64,000 bases of DNA from NCBI RefSeq assembly GCF_030323265.1, contig NZ_CP104990.1, positions 372,001 to 436,000 of the forward strand. The letters run 5' to 3'. Below are positions 10,513 to 20,300 of this stretch, in pieces; position 1 is the stretch's first letter; every line of letters starts with the position of its first letter. This DNA comes from Terrirhizobium terrae (GTDB taxonomy: Bacteria; Pseudomonadota; Alphaproteobacteria; Rhizobiales; Rhizobiaceae). A program made the position numbers and the translations under genes. A model generated the notes under the pieces. It ran no database searches. It saw only the letters and a list, made by a program, of their open reading frames with translations, and was not told the DNA's origin.

Positions 10513-11829
10513 ATGAAGCTTTCGGGGCCCGCGCTCCACGCCTTCTTTCGCGCGACCTGCCGTAAGGGTTTCGCCTTCATTGCGCTCGCCCTGATCGGCG
10601 GCATAGCCTCGGCTGTACGGGCGGATGGCCCACCTTTTACACCACAAACGAAAATCCGCATGACCATCGTTCAGTGGCTGCCTGCGAAAGGCGAGTACGA
10701 ACGGTGGGACGCGCTTGGTGGCGAGTTTACGGTTTCGGATGATGGTGAACTCATCTTGCCATTTCTCGGCTCTCTGTCTGTCGGAAATCTCGACAGTGCT
10801 GGCCTCACCAGTGAGATCGCTAAGCATCTTCAGGAAAAAATCGGCCTTGTCCGAATGCCTGCGGTAACCATCGAGATACTCGACTACCCACCAATCTATG
10901 TCGTGGGGGATGTGACAAGACCCGGCGAATACAAGTTTCGCCCTGGATTGACCGTGCTGCAGTCCCTCGCGATGGGCGGTGGGCCGTCTCGTGCCACAGG
11001 CCAACAGGGTTCGCAGGTGATCAGACTTGGAGCGGAATTGAAGGATATCGACAACTCGCTCCTGCGCAGTGCAGCAAAGCTTTCCCGGCTTCAGGCAGAG
11101 ATGACCGGGGCAGAGGAAATTGCCTTCGAGCCTCCCATCGGCGTCGATCAACAATATGCCAGGGGCATCTATGAAGAGGAAAAGGTCATCGCCCAAGCGC
11201 GGGAAAATGCTCTTAAAAGGCAATCCAATGCTCTAACCGAGTTACGTGATCTTCTGACGGCAGAGATCAGCACCCTTGAGGAGAAGCTGAAGGGCTCGGA
11301 CGAAAATATTAAGTCGGCCGAGGAGCAGCTCGCGATTGTCAGGACGCTGGTCGAGAAAGGTGCTGCGGTCGCCTCGCGACAACTGGACCTGGAGAGGTTG
11401 CTCACGACCTATCGTTCCGATCGGCTCGATCTTGTCACCGCCATCATGCGGGGGCGTCAGGCGATCAGCGAGACGACGCGGAACCTGGAAGGGCTTCACG
11501 ACACGCAGCGCAGTGAAATTGCCACGGAAATACAATCAGAGAAGGCCGCTGTCGATCAGCTTAAGCTTAAGCGGGAGATGACGCAAAAGCTGCTTGTCGA
11601 GGAATTGTCGAGTGGTGGTGGGCGTGCAGTCGGCAGTGATCCGCTCCCTTTGACCTTCAGCGTCAGCCGACGAGACAAGGGAAAGGTCAACGAATTCCAG
11701 GCGTCCGAAACAACGGCATTGGTACCGGGCGATGTGGTCAGGGTCATACAGCTCCGCTCGTCCGATAATGCGCCTGCCTCGGAAACAGGGGCGGTGGCGA
11801 ATATCGACGTCACCCAACAAAGCCAGTAA
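10513..11829 (+). CDS. Polysaccharide export outer-membrane protein, ExoF/Wza-like
   Basis: A 438-aa secreted protein. The N-terminus carries a signal peptide (basic stretch, then FAFIALALIGGIASAVRA). A polysaccharide-export domain (residues ~40-115, with VSDDGELILPFLG) leads to an SLBB-like domain (IYVVGDVTRPGEYKFRPG). A long coiled coil (~190-350) and a short end domain follow. Size and plan match ExoF of the succinoglycan system more than Wza. It should form or gate the outer-membrane exit for the EPS. The ATG at 10513 has GGAG 7 bases upstream; the ATG at 10507 is too close to it. The flippase gene follows after 15 bp, so the two are probably co-transcribed. Confidence 0.82.
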   Translation: MKLSGPALHAFFRATCRKGFAFIALALIGGIASAVRADGPPFTPQTKIRMTIVQWLPAKGEYERWDALGGEFTVSDDGELILPFLGSLSVGNLDSAGLTSEIAKHLQEKIGLVRMPAVTIEILDYPPIYVVGDVTRPGEYKFRPGLTVLQSLAMGGGPSRATGQQGSQVIRLGAELKDIDNSLLRSAAKLSRLQAEMTGAEEIAFEPPIGVDQQYARGIYEEEKVIAQARENALKRQSNALTELRDLLTAEISTLEEKLKGSDENIKSAEEQLAIVRTLVEKGAAVASRQLDLERLLTTYRSDRLDLVTAIMRGRQAISETTRNLEGLHDTQRSEIATEIQSEKAAVDQLKLKREMTQKLLVEELSSGGGRAVGSDPLPLTFSVSRRDKGKVNEFQASETTALVPGDVVRVIQLRSSDNAPASETGAVANIDVTQQSQ

Positions 11830-11844
11830 ACCTCGAGGCGTTTG

Positions 11845-13351
11845 ATGACCCTGCATATGAGGCCCGTTGCTGGCCAGACCTATACCCAGATCCTCAGATC
11901 GACGGTGCTGATGGGCGGATCCTCGCTCGTGAACGTCGCGCTCGGCATCATCCGCAACAAGGCCATGGCGGTCCTGCTCGGCCCGGAAGGCGTAGGCCTG
12001 ATGGGGCTCTACGGATCGATCGTCGACATGGCACAGGCTGTGGCCGGCCTTGGAGCGAGCGGCAGCGGCGTGCGCCAGATCGCCGAGGCAGCGGGCAGTG
12101 GTGACGAGGTAAGGATCGCACAATCGGCGACAGCGCTGAGACGTCTGTCGATGATCCTCGGCCTGGTCGGAGCGCTCTGCCTCGCGGCACTGGCGCTGCC
12201 GATTTCCAGCTTCACCTTCGGCGATCATCAGCATGCAGGCGGCATCATACTGCTTTCTCTGGCGGTGTTCTTCCGGGTCATATCGGCCGGGCAACTGGCG
12301 CTTATCCAGGGATTGCGCGGCATCGGAAACCTCGCCCGGATCAATGTTCTGGCCGCGCTGCTGGGGACGATCGTCAGCATCCCGCTCATCTATTTGTTTG
12401 GTGAACAAGCAATCGTACCGTCCGTGGTGGCGATTGCTGCGGTTGCGACGCTCGCCAGCTGGCACTACAGCAGGCAGATACAGGCCAACCCTCGGTCGAT
12501 GTCCACACGCCAGTTCGGCGAGGAGGCAGTGACCCTGCTCAGGCTCGGTGTCGTCTTCATGGCAAGCGGGCTCCTGACCTTCGGCGCAGCCTACGCCATC
12601 CGCCTCATCGTGCTGAAGGAGGAAGGCGTCGTTGCGGCAGGATTATATCAGGCGGCCTGGGCGATCGGCGGCCTCTATGCCGGCTTCATCCTGCAGGCGA
12701 TGGGTACGGATTTCTATCCGCGCCTCACGGCAGCCGCAAACGATCATGCCGAGTGCAACCGACTGGTCAACGAGCAGGCCGAAATCAGCATGCTGCTGGC
12801 CGGTCCCGGCCTTCTTGCCACACTGACTTTGGCACCGCTGATGATGAGCCTGTTTTATTCTTCCGAATTCGGTGGTGCCGTCGATCTTCTGCGCTGGATC
12901 TGCCTCGGCATGATGCTGAGAGATCGTCGCCTGGCCGATGGGCTTCATCGTGCTGGCAAAGAATGCGAGAGCCATCTTCTTCTGGACGGAGGTCGCAGCG
13001 ACCATCGTGCATGTGGGCCTCGCCTGGCTCTTCGTATCGACTTACGGCACGAAAGGAGCGGGCATGGCCTTCTTCGGCCTCTATGTCTGGCACGGCGTGC
13101 TGATTTACTTTCTCGTCCAGCGTCTCACCGGATTCCGCTTCTCGGCCGCCAATCGCAGACATGCCCTACTTTTTCTGCCCGCATCCGGACTGGTCTTCGC
13201 GGCGTTTCTCGTTCTGCCCCTTTGGCCAGCCGTTGCGATCGGATGTATCGCGACAGCTCTGTGCGGCATCTACTCCCTGCGGATGCTGCTCGGCATTCTG
13301 CCCCCGGCCGCCATGGCAGTCATCAGGGGCTGGATAACCAAGCTCGCCTGA
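11845..13351 (+). pseudogene. Wzx-type oligosaccharide flippase, one frameshift
   Basis: A ~501-aa polytopic membrane protein of the MOP/PST superfamily, which flips lipid-linked repeat units across the inner membrane. About twelve hydrophobic segments are visible, beginning STVLMGGSSLVNVALGIIRN and including the conserved AVLLGPEGVGLMGLYGS. The ATG at 11845 has GAGG 6 bases upstream. The frame changes within AGAG at 12919-12922: dropping one base (or adding two) turns MMLRDRRLADG into MMLRIVAWPMGFIVLAK, the family-like sequence, and the second part runs to 13351. As written the first frame continues out of phase to 13611. It works with the upstream export protein and the Wzy-like polymerase at 28-30 kb. 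Confidence 0.82.
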
Positions 13352-13370
13352 CGGAAAGTAGTGTAAAAAA

Positions 13371-13396
13371 GCCCGCGGCATCTGCATGCCGCGGGC
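13371..13396 (-). terminator. Rho-independent terminator between convergent genes
   Basis: An 11-bp perfect stem (GCCCGCGGCAT, 13371-13381, and its complement at 13386-13396) with a CTGC loop. Six A residues (13365-13370) on the left give a U-tract for transcripts coming from the right. It therefore terminates the minus-strand amino-sugar operon that ends at 13419, and may also slow plus-strand transcripts from the flippase. Confidence 0.88.
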
Positions 13397-13418
13397 CCTG
13401 GTATATCTTTGATCGCTG

Positions 13419-14624
13419 CTATACCGCGTGCGCGATTGCGCCGGCACCATCCGTCTCCGCTGCGGCGACAGCATCCCGGAGCGCATCGACGACCCTTGTC
13501 ACGTCATTCTCTGTCATCTGCGCGAAGAGCGGCAGGATGATCGTCTGGTGCTGCGCCAAGACGCTTCGCCCAAGGCTCGTTGCGCTGCGATGGGAATTGC
13601 GACCGACATAGGCCGCTTCCAGATGGATGTTCATTACGCCGCGCCGCGTGGAAATGTCCTGATCGAGCAGCGCCTGCATCATGGCCCGCTGATCGATCCA
13701 GTCTGGCAGCCTGACACAAAAGCTCTGCCAATTGCTGCGGGCCCAGGCGGGTTCGATCGGCGCCGTGATATCCGGGATCGTTGCCAACTCCCTGCGATAT
13801 TGTTCGGCAAGCCGCCGCCGATGGGCGATCAACTCGGGCAGACGCCGCAGTTGAACGCGTCCTACGGCGGCCTGAAGGTCTGTCATGCGATAATTGTATC
13901 CCAGCTCGTCGTAGTCCTCGAAGATCACCTGTTTAGATCCGTGGCGGACTGCATCGGTGACGCTCATGCCGTGCTGACGCCACAGCCGGAATTTCCGGTC
14001 GTATTCGGCATTGGCGGTGGTCAGCATGCCTCCGTCACCGGTCGTCACCACCTTTCGTGGATGAAAGGAAAAGCAGGCAATGTCGCCATGCGGCCTGCCG
14101 ATCTTCTCCCAATGGCCATCCCGCAGGATCTCGCTCCCCGTCGCGCAAGCCGCGTCCTCGATGATCGGGATGACGTGACGCTTGCCGATCTCCACGATCG
14201 CGCGAAGGTCACAGGGCATGCCAAGCTGGTGAACGCACAGGATCGCCTTGGTGCGGGGCGTTATCGCCGCTTCGATCAAGGCCGGATCGATATTGTACCC
14301 ATCCGCTTCGATATCGACGAAAACCGGCACAGCATCGCAGTATCGAACGGCGTTTGCGGTCGCGATGAATGAGTGGCTGACCGTAATGACTTCGTCACCG
14401 GCAGTTACGCCGACGGCCTTCAAGGCGAGATGAAGCGCGGTTGTACAGTTGGAGACGGCACAGGCATGCTCGGCACCGACATAGGCAGCGAATTCGTTCT
14501 CGAAGGCAGCGACTTCCGGCCCTTGCGTTACCCATCCCGACAGGATGACGCGACGCGTGGCCTCGGCCTCCTCTTCTCCGAGAACAGGTTTGGCGACGGG
14601 AATTGAGGTCTGTAGCGTGCTCAT
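13419..14624 (-). CDS. DegT/DnrJ/EryC1/StrS-type sugar aminotransferase
   Basis: A 401-aa PLP-dependent enzyme that transfers an amino group to a keto group of a nucleotide sugar. The N-terminal half shows SGWVTQGPEVAAFE and SNCTTALHLALKAVG (phosphate-binding region). EDAACATGS carries the PLP-stacking aspartate, and the Schiff-base lysine is in SFHPRKVVTTGDGGM. It is the last gene of the minus-strand operon: its ATG overlaps the stop of the epimerase gene (ATGA), and a terminator follows the stop. Its presence beside a second DegT gene suggests a sugar aminated at two positions, or two different amino sugars. The exact substrate is unknown. Confidence 0.88.
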   Translation of the reverse strand: MSTLQTSIPVAKPVLGEEEAEATRRVILSGWVTQGPEVAAFENEFAAYVGAEHACAVSNCTTALHLALKAVGVTAGDEVITVSHSFIATANAVRYCDAVPVFVDIEADGYNIDPALIEAAITPRTKAILCVHQLGMPCDLRAIVEIGKRHVIPIIEDAACATGSEILRDGHWEKIGRPHGDIACFSFHPRKVVTTGDGGMLTTANAEYDRKFRLWRQHGMSVTDAVRHGSKQVIFEDYDELGYNYRMTDLQAAVGRVQLRRLPELIAHRRRLAEQYRRELATIPDITAPIEPAWARSNWQSFCVRLPDWIDQRAMMQALLDQDISTRRGVMNIHLEAAYVGRNSHRSATSLGRSVLAQHQTIILPLFAQMTENDVTRVVDALRDAVAAAETDGAGAIAHAV

Positions 14625-15592
14625 GCGGCCTGACCTCCGGCTGCGGTCTTCTGCCGCCACCAGTCCACGAGGCCACGAAGTCCTTCCTCGATCGAGACCT
14701 CGGCCTTGAATCCCAGCAACCGCTCAGCCTTGGACGTATCGGCAAGACGACGGGTTACGCCGTTGACGGTGCGCGCAGCCTGATGCTGCGGCGGAATTGA
14801 AGAGCCCATGATCCCGCTCAGCGCCTGAGCAAGCTCAAGAAGGCTCGTTTCGGTGCCGCTGGCGACGTTGAACACCTCATCGGTCACGTCGGACTTCGCA
14901 GCCAGCACGTTCGCGCGGGCGATATCATGGACATGCACGAAGTCCATCGTCTGGCTGCCGTCGCCGTAAATGAGCGGCGGGGCTCCCGCCGCAAGGCGTT
15001 CCATCCAGCGGATCAAGACTTCCGTGTAGGCGCCGTAGACATCCATTCGCGGACCGTAGACGTTGAAATAGCGGAGCGCGACGTAACGCAAGCCATACAT
15101 CTCGGCGAAACTGCGTAGCAGGCCCTCGTTGAACGTCTTCGCCGCACCGTAGATCGTCCGATTGTTGTAAGAATGATGGTCCTCGGTCGTGGGGAAGCTT
15201 TCGGCGAGCCCGAGCACGGATGCGGATGAAGCTGCCACGACCTTAGAGACACCCGCTTTTGCCGCCGCCTCGAGAACGTTGAACGTGCCCTCCGCCAGTA
15301 CGTCGAAGGCAAGTCGCGGCTCCTCGGCGCATTGCGTGATCCGGATCGCGGCCTGGTGAAATACGATATCGACACCGTCGAACGCATCGGCCAGCAGTGC
15401 TCGATCGCGGATGTCACCGTTGATGATGGTGACCGGGCCGGTGCTTAGCACCGTGGTGAGATTATCCCGAGTGCCACGCACGAAATTGTCGAGGATGATG
15501 ATCTCGCGCGGCTTTTCCAGCGCGACAAGGTCGGCGATATGCGAGCCGATCAGCCCGGCTCCACCCGTAATGAGAACGCGCTTGTCTTTCAT
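14621..15592 (-). CDS. NAD-dependent nucleotide-sugar epimerase/dehydratase (extended SDR)
   Basis: A 323-aa extended short-chain dehydrogenase. The NAD-binding motif is [10 protein letters not shown], the catalytic pair is YGAAK (YxxxK), and serines (SSAS) precede it, as in UDP-glucose 4-epimerase relatives. It probably changes the stereochemistry of, or dehydrates, a nucleotide sugar for the EPS. I chose the ATG at 15592 because a purine-rich AGGGGGAGAT-like stretch lies just upstream and the motif spacing then fits. Its stop overlaps the start of the aminotransferase. The upstream acyltransferase frame runs about 130 bp into this gene, probably because of a missing base. Confidence 0.87.
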   Translation of the reverse strand: MKDKRVLITGGAGLIGSHIADLVALEKPREIIILDNFVRGTRDNLTTVLSTGPVTIINGDIRDRALLADAFDGVDIVFHQAAIRITQCAEEPRLAFDVLAEGTFNVLEAAAKAGVSKVVAASSASVLGLAESFPTTEDHHSYNNRTIYGAAKTFNEGLLRSFAEMYGLRYVALRYFNVYGPRMDVYGAYTEVLIRWMERLAAGAPPLIYGDGSQTMDFVHVHDIARANVLAAKSDVTDEVFNVASGTETSLLELAQALSGIMGSSIPPQHQAARTVNGVTRRLADTSKAERLLGFKAEVSIEEGLRGLVDWWRQKTAAGGQAA

Positions 15593-16307
15593 GATCTCCC
15601 CCATTCGCAACGTCGAGCATCGGATCTGCGTCCATACGCCATCGGATGAACTTGGCGGGCACGCCAGCTACCACGGAGAACGGCTCGACATCCGAAACCA
15701 CCACGGCGCCAGCTCCCACAATCGCCCCCTTGCCGATGCGCACACCGGGCAAAATCGTCGCATTCGTACCAATATCGGCCCATGCCTCGATATGTACGGG
15801 CTTGATTTCGAGATCGGTACGAATGATCGGCTCATTGACCGGGATGGCGGTATGGGTCGAACCGAGGATCTTGGCGCCCGGCCCCCAGCCGACGAATTCC
15901 TCGATCACGAGGTCGCGGGCGTCCATATAGGCCATGGGGCCGATCCAGACATTGTCACCGATCACGCAACGGCCGTCATAACGTCCCTGGATGTAGGCCT
16001 GGGCGCCGATGAACACACGATCACCGATTTCGAACGTCTCGGGATGCTTGAAGCCCACGCCGCTCGCGACCTGCAGTTCCGTTCCGCAGCTTCGGCTGAT
16101 GGCCTGCCAGATGGCCTTGCGCATCATTGCGTCAACGAAGCCGTCACCCGTGGCGAAGCGGCCATAGAGGTCCAAAAGGCCGGAGCGGCCGTAGCTCTCT
16201 CTGAGTTGATCCGCCAAACCGGACTGATACGGCGGATCCGCCGGTTTTTCGCTACGACCATGAATCGCCCGGACGAGCCGGGGTTCCCCTGCGAGACTAG
16301 TCGACAT
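15462..16307 (-). CDS. Hexapeptide-repeat (left-handed beta-helix) acyltransferase, 3' end probably shifted
   Basis: A 281-aa frame as written. After a helical N-terminal part (~1-75) come hexapeptide repeats ([33 protein letters not shown]) and the usual end of such sugar O-/N-acetyltransferases ([33 protein letters not shown]). The last ~45 residues are basic, lack family character and overlap the next gene. Adding one G to the G5 run (plus-strand C5 at 15598-15602) would end the protein shortly after DVANGG with a TGA overlapping the next ATG, the arrangement used throughout this operon. I therefore think the true gene ends near 15589. It should acetylate a precursor sugar in the cytoplasm. 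Confidence 0.78.
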   Translation of the reverse strand: MSTSLAGEPRLVRAIHGRSEKPADPPYQSGLADQLRESYGRSGLLDLYGRFATGDGFVDAMMRKAIWQAISRSCGTELQVASGVGFKHPETFEIGDRVFIGAQAYIQGRYDGRCVIGDNVWIGPMAYMDARDLVIEEFVGWGPGAKILGSTHTAIPVNEPIIRTDLEIKPVHIEAWADIGTNATILPGVRIGKGAIVGAGAVVVSDVEPFSVVAGVPAKFIRWRMDADPMLDVANGGDHERQARSHYGWSRADRLAYRRPCRAGKAARDHHPRQFRAWHSG

Positions 16308-17399
16308 AGGCGTGCTCCAGCGCTTCTGCGACCATCTCCACCTGCCGCATCGTCATTTCCGGATAGATCGGCAGCGATATGACTTCCTGTGCCGCGGCTT
16401 CCGAGACCGGGAAATCACCGGCCTGATGGCCGAGATCGGCATGCGCCTTCTGCAGATGGACCGGGATGGGATAATGCAGCCCCGACTGGATGCCTTCGGC
16501 ATCGAGGACTCGTCGAAGCCCGTCACGATCCGGGCTTCTAACGGCATAGACGTGATAGACGTGGCGCCGCCCCGGCAGTTCCACCGGTGTCTTCAAGACT
16601 GCCGATCCGCCAAGCAGAGCCGAGTAACGCTGGCCAATTGCCCGTCGGGCCTCGGTCCAGTCTTCGAGATGCCTGAGCTTGACCCGCAATATGGCGCCCT
16701 GGATGCCATCCATGCGGTAATTAAAGCCTTTGAGAGTATGGTGATAGCGCTGCTCCTGCCCCCAATCGCGCAGCATGCGCATCGTACGGGCCTGCTCATC
16801 GCTATTCGTGACCGCCATTCCCCCTCGCCGCATGCGCCGAGGTTCTTGCCGGGATAGAAGCTGAAGCAACCGGACAACCCGATACTGCCGGCGCGGGCGC
16901 CCTTGTATTCCGCACCATGGGACTGGCAGGCATCCTCGATCACAGGGATGCCGTAGCTGCCCGCAATCGCCTTGATCTCGTCCATATCGGCCATCTGGCC
17001 ATAGAGATGGACGGGCACGATGGCCTTGGTACGAGAGGTGATCTTCGCTTCCAGCTGGCGCGCATCCATCGTCAGCGTCGACGGCTCCACGTCCACGAAA
17101 ACGGGTTGCGCTCCCGTGTAGCAGATCGCTGAGACGGTTGCGACGAAGGTGAAGGGAACGGTGATGACCTCATCGCCCGGGCCGACGCCCGCTGCCAGAA
17201 GAGCAAGATGCAACGCGCTCGTGCCCGTATTGACTGCAATTGCATGCCGGACGCCGCAATAGTCCGCGAACTCCTGTTCGAGTTGTGCGACTTCGTCGCC
17301 GAGCACATATTGCGCCGATGCGAGGACGCCGAGCACTGCGGCATCGACCTCGTCCTTGATGGACGCATATTGGGCCTTCAGATCTAGAAACGGGATCAT
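16297..17399 (-). pseudogene. Second DegT/DnrJ-type sugar aminotransferase (WbpE-like), one frameshift
   Basis: A ~367-aa PLP aminotransferase. It begins MIPFLDLKAQYASIKDEVD, the classic start of WbpE/WlbC-type enzymes, and has NTGTSALHLALLAAGVGPGD, IEDACQSHGA and the lysine motif SFYPGKNLGACGEGG. The frame breaks in the C5 run 16820-16824 on the plus strand: one more G in the coding strand changes GEGEWRS to GEGGMAVTNSDEQA, and the rest follows family sequence to 16297. The start overlaps the stop of the Gfo/Idh/MocA gene by one ATGA. Next to a WbpB-like oxidoreductase and a WbpD-like acetyltransferase it suggests a 3-acetamido-3-deoxy hexuronate-type precursor, by analogy with Pseudomonas and Bordetella. 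Confidence 0.85.
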
Positions 17400-18433
17400 G
17401 CAATGCGCCTTGCTTCTTCGAGTTCGATGACACGGCCCTGCTGTGCCAGAGATCGGCTTGCTGCTTCGAGGGTGCGAACGACACGGAGGCCGGCATATCC
17501 GTCGCAAACCGGTCGTGTATTCTGATCGACGCAGTCGATGAACTGGTTGAGTTCCCGGCTCAGTGCCTCGGTCATATCGAGTTTCGGCGCATGCATGTCG
17601 CCGCTGCGATAACCGACCAGCATCTGATGAACCTTCTCGCCATAAGCGGCGGAACTCGGGTTCATCGTGATGCCCTTGTCATAGACCTTGATCTTTTCGC
17701 TGGGCTCCAGATCGTCATAGACGATCATCTTGTTGCTGCCGCCGATCAGCGTCCGGCGCACCTTCACCGGCGCCAGCCAGTTTACGTGGATGTGAGCGAT
17801 CATCTTGCTCTCGAAGAACAGCGTCAGATAGGCGATGTTCTCAGGCTCGCCGAGCACATGGCTCATTCCGGTTGCGGAGACGGCAACCGGTTTTTCCGGC
17901 AGGACATAGTCGAGAATGGCAAGGTCATGCACGGCCAGGTCCCAGATGACGCTGACATCGTGCTGGAAGAGCCCGAGGTTAACGCGGACCGAGTCGTAGT
18001 AGTACATATCGCCAAGGCCACTCTCGACGAGCTCGTGCATCTTGCGAACGGCCCCCGTGTGGACGAACGTGTGGTCCACGGCGAGCACAAGACGGCGGCG
18101 TGCCGCCTCCTCCACCATACGCATGGCTTCCTCGGTCGTCGCTGCCATCGGCTTTTCGACAAGCACATGCTTTCCGGCCATCAACGCCTGCATCGCGAGC
18201 CTAAAATGGCTAGACACAGGCGTAGCGATAGCAATGGCATCGACGCTTGGATCGCGCAGGACGTCTTCGAAATTGTCCGTGACCTTAACCGCTGGATACC
18301 GTCCCTGAACCGCAGACAGCCGGTCCTTGTTGAGATCGCAGACGCAGACGAGCTGTGCCCTTCCCGTCTCGGAGATGTTGCGAACAAGGTTCGGCCCCCA
18401 ATACCCATATCCGACGACAGCTATGCCTATCAT
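17396..18433 (-). CDS. Gfo/Idh/MocA-family nucleotide-sugar oxidoreductase (WbpB/WlbA-like)
   Basis: A 345-aa protein. The N-terminal Rossmann fold carries VVGYGYWGPNLVRN (dinucleotide-binding), and the family motif EKPMA follows at about residue 94. A catalytic-domain histidine is seen in DLAVHDLAIL. WbpB/WlbA enzymes oxidise the 3-OH of UDP-GlcNAc-uronate so that a DegT aminotransferase can act. The order here (acetyltransferase, oxidoreductase, aminotransferase, all with ATGA overlaps) is the same gene set as wbpD-wbpB-wbpE. A UDP-GlcNAc 6-dehydrogenase (WbpA) is not in the window, so the exact sugar is unproved. Confidence 0.88.
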   Translation of the reverse strand: MIGIAVVGYGYWGPNLVRNISETGRAQLVCVCDLNKDRLSAVQGRYPAVKVTDNFEDVLRDPSVDAIAIATPVSSHFRLAMQALMAGKHVLVEKPMAATTEEAMRMVEEAARRRLVLAVDHTFVHTGAVRKMHELVESGLGDMYYYDSVRVNLGLFQHDVSVIWDLAVHDLAILDYVLPEKPVAVSATGMSHVLGEPENIAYLTLFFESKMIAHIHVNWLAPVKVRRTLIGGSNKMIVYDDLEPSEKIKVYDKGITMNPSSAAYGEKVHQMLVGYRSGDMHAPKLDMTEALSRELNQFIDCVDQNTRPVCDGYAGLRVVRTLEAASRSLAQQGRVIELEEARRIA

Positions 18434-18936
18434 CGCGTCTCCTCCAATGACCTGATTTCCACCGGCACATCATTGACGCGACCGACGATTACGGCGGGAA
18501 CACCGGCGACGATGGCCCGATCGGGGACGTCTTTGGTGACGACTGCCCCGGCTCCCACCTGCGCTGCTACACCTATGGTCACGCCGGGTAGGATGGTCGC
18601 ATTACTGCCAATCGACGCATGGCGTTTGACCAAGGTGGGAATGACGATCCAATCGGCTTCCGTCTGGAGACTTCCATCCGGATTGGCGGCACGTGGATAT
18701 CGGTCATTGGTGAACATCACCCCGTGGCCGATGAATACGCCGTCTTCCAGCGTAACCCCTTCGCATAGAAACGAATGGCTGGAGACTTTGCAGTTCTTTC
18801 CAACATGAACGTTCTTCTGGATCTCGACAAAGGTGCCGACGCGTGTCCCCGCCCCTATCGTGCAGCCATAGAGATTCACCAGATCCGGATGATGGATGAC
18901 AGTCCCCTCACCCATCCTAACACTCGACGAAATCAT
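18430..18936 (-). CDS. WbpD/WlbB-like hexapeptide N-acetyltransferase
   Basis: A 168-aa left-handed beta-helix acetyltransferase. It shows VIHHPDLVNLYGCTIGAGTR, SHSFLCEGVTLEDGVFIGHG, MFTNDRYPRA and the closing GAGAVVTKDVPDRAIVAGVP. This matches UDP-2-acetamido-3-amino-2,3-dideoxy-glucuronate N-acetyltransferases of the WbpD type, which use acetyl-CoA. I prefer the ATG at 18936; an in-frame GTG at 18960 would add eight residues without family similarity. First gene of the minus-strand operon running to 13419. Its promoter must lie in the AT-rich stretch to the right, shared with the divergent regulator gene. Confidence 0.85.
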   Translation of the reverse strand: MISSSVRMGEGTVIHHPDLVNLYGCTIGAGTRVGTFVEIQKNVHVGKNCKVSSHSFLCEGVTLEDGVFIGHGVMFTNDRYPRAANPDGSLQTEADWIVIPTLVKRHASIGSNATILPGVTIGVAAQVGAGAVVTKDVPDRAIVAGVPAVIVGRVNDVPVEIRSLEETR

Positions 18937-19438
18937 CCCGTCCAAGCCCCTGCTTTTCACTCGACTTCAATGCTTTGAGAGTGCCGATGAGCGCCTGTGT
19001 CGACCGGATCGGGATCCGCGACTTCATTTCGGCACGGAGAATTCTTTCTCCCGCCATGAGAATTGTTTTGACCAACCGAGTAAAGAAGCAAAACGTCTAA
19101 GCCGCCAAAGGCTTAGATAGGAAATACACCTAATACCATATTACGTCCCTAATACCTAAAATAGATGGCGGAGCGTGGAGCGCTACGAATATAATAAAAT
19201 TCTAATATTAAAATAAAGATCATCTATTTCTTATGCTTACAATAGCGAAGGGAGTAAAGATCGGTGATGATCGTGATTATGCAAACGGCTTATTGTTGTC
19301 GAGGAATACTTCAAGAAATTCGCCGACCGTACGTCCTGACCAACGCCATATGGATGAGTTAGCCTAAATTGCTGATGTAACGTTTTGAGCTACATGGTAT
19401 TTGCCGAAGGTGATGCTTAATGGAATTTATTTTTCACC
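18937..19438. other. AT-rich divergent intergenic region
   Basis: No gene is supported. From about 19120 to 19440 the base composition is markedly more AT-rich than the surrounding genes, with stretches such as AATATAATAAAATTCTAAT near 19190. It separates the amino-sugar operon (leftward) from the LuxR-type regulator (rightward) and should carry both promoters. No convincing palindrome or -35/-10 pair was identified. Long AT-rich leaders like this often bind nucleoid proteins. Confidence 0.5.
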
Positions 19439-20284
19439 ATGAGCAGGTTTTTCGCACTTGATTTAAACTCGAAAAATTCGGTGGGGGATGAGCCAGTGGA
19501 ATCAATACTTTTGCAGAATTCGAGCCAGAAGCCGGAAAATATTGCTCTGGCGATGAAAATGGAAAATGTCGCTGCTGCGAATGCACCGCCTCAGATGCCG
19601 AAGCATTCGCTTGTTATTCTTGATGACCGCGCGCTCGATCGCCAATGCCTTGCGCAATGTATGGCCGCCTACAAATCGGATCTACTCATCCTCCCGTTCG
19701 GCTCGGCGGCCGAGTGGGAAAAACGGCGTGACGAGTATCCTCCGCTTTCCGCAATCCTCCTCAATATAGGCGGCAAGAGAGTAGAAGAGCCCGCAGTTTC
19801 GGAGCAAATCAGAACTCTCGCAGCAAAGTTTGGGACAACGCCCGTCATTGTTCTCGCAGACAGCGAGGATTTTGCTCAAATCGTGACCGCGCTTGACCTG
19901 GGAGCCAAAGGCTACATACCGACATCCGTCGATATCGGTGTATGCATGGAGGTCATCTCGCTCTCCGTCGCCGGAGGGATCTTCGTTCCGGCCAGTGTAC
20001 TCCTTGCGATGCGCCATCTGATGAAATCGAACAACCAAGGCGCCCGCCCGTTGATCGGCGTATTCACGGATCGTCAGGCGGAGGTGGTAGAAGCCCTTCG
20101 TCGTGGTAAGGCGAACAAGATCATCGCCCATGAACTGAATTTGCGCGAAAGCACAGTCAAGGTTCACGTCCGAAACATCATGAAGAAAGTCAAAGCAACC
20201 AATAGGACAGAGGTCGTGTTCAAGATAAACGACCTCTTTCCTGACAGCGCTGCAGGCCACAGAGCAAACCGATCTCCGTTTTGA
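19439..20284 (+). CDS. LuxR-type transcription regulator with degenerate receiver domain
   Basis: A 281-aa protein. An N-terminal extension of ~55 residues precedes a receiver-like domain (SLVILDDRALDRQCLAQCM onward) and a C-terminal LuxR/FixJ helix-turn-helix (FTDRQAEVVEALRRGKANKI, then LNLRESTVKVHVRNIMKKV). The acidic DD pair is kept, but the position of the phosphoacceptor aspartate is Asn109 (LLNIGG), and the usual Thr and Lys of the switch are also changed (LADSED, GYIPTS). Phosphorylation control is therefore unlikely. Its place in the middle of the EPS region, with a long AT-rich promoter region, suggests that it governs EPS genes. It ends 16 bp before the convergent glycosyltransferase gene. 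Confidence 0.85.
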   Translation: MSRFFALDLNSKNSVGDEPVESILLQNSSQKPENIALAMKMENVAAANAPPQMPKHSLVILDDRALDRQCLAQCMAAYKSDLLILPFGSAAEWEKRRDEYPPLSAILLNIGGKRVEEPAVSEQIRTLAAKFGTTPVIVLADSEDFAQIVTALDLGAKGYIPTSVDIGVCMEVISLSVAGGIFVPASVLLAMRHLMKSNNQGARPLIGVFTDRQAEVVEALRRGKANKIIAHELNLRESTVKVHVRNIMKKVKATNRTEVVFKINDLFPDSAAGHRANRSPF

Positions 20285-20300
20285 TGCCTCGCTCTGCCTC

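Noticed and set aside
13512..13611. Flippase frame continuing to 13611
   Set aside because: The sequence after ~12919 in that frame is out of phase with the family and runs through a terminator and the convergent gene; the real end is at 13351 in the next frame.
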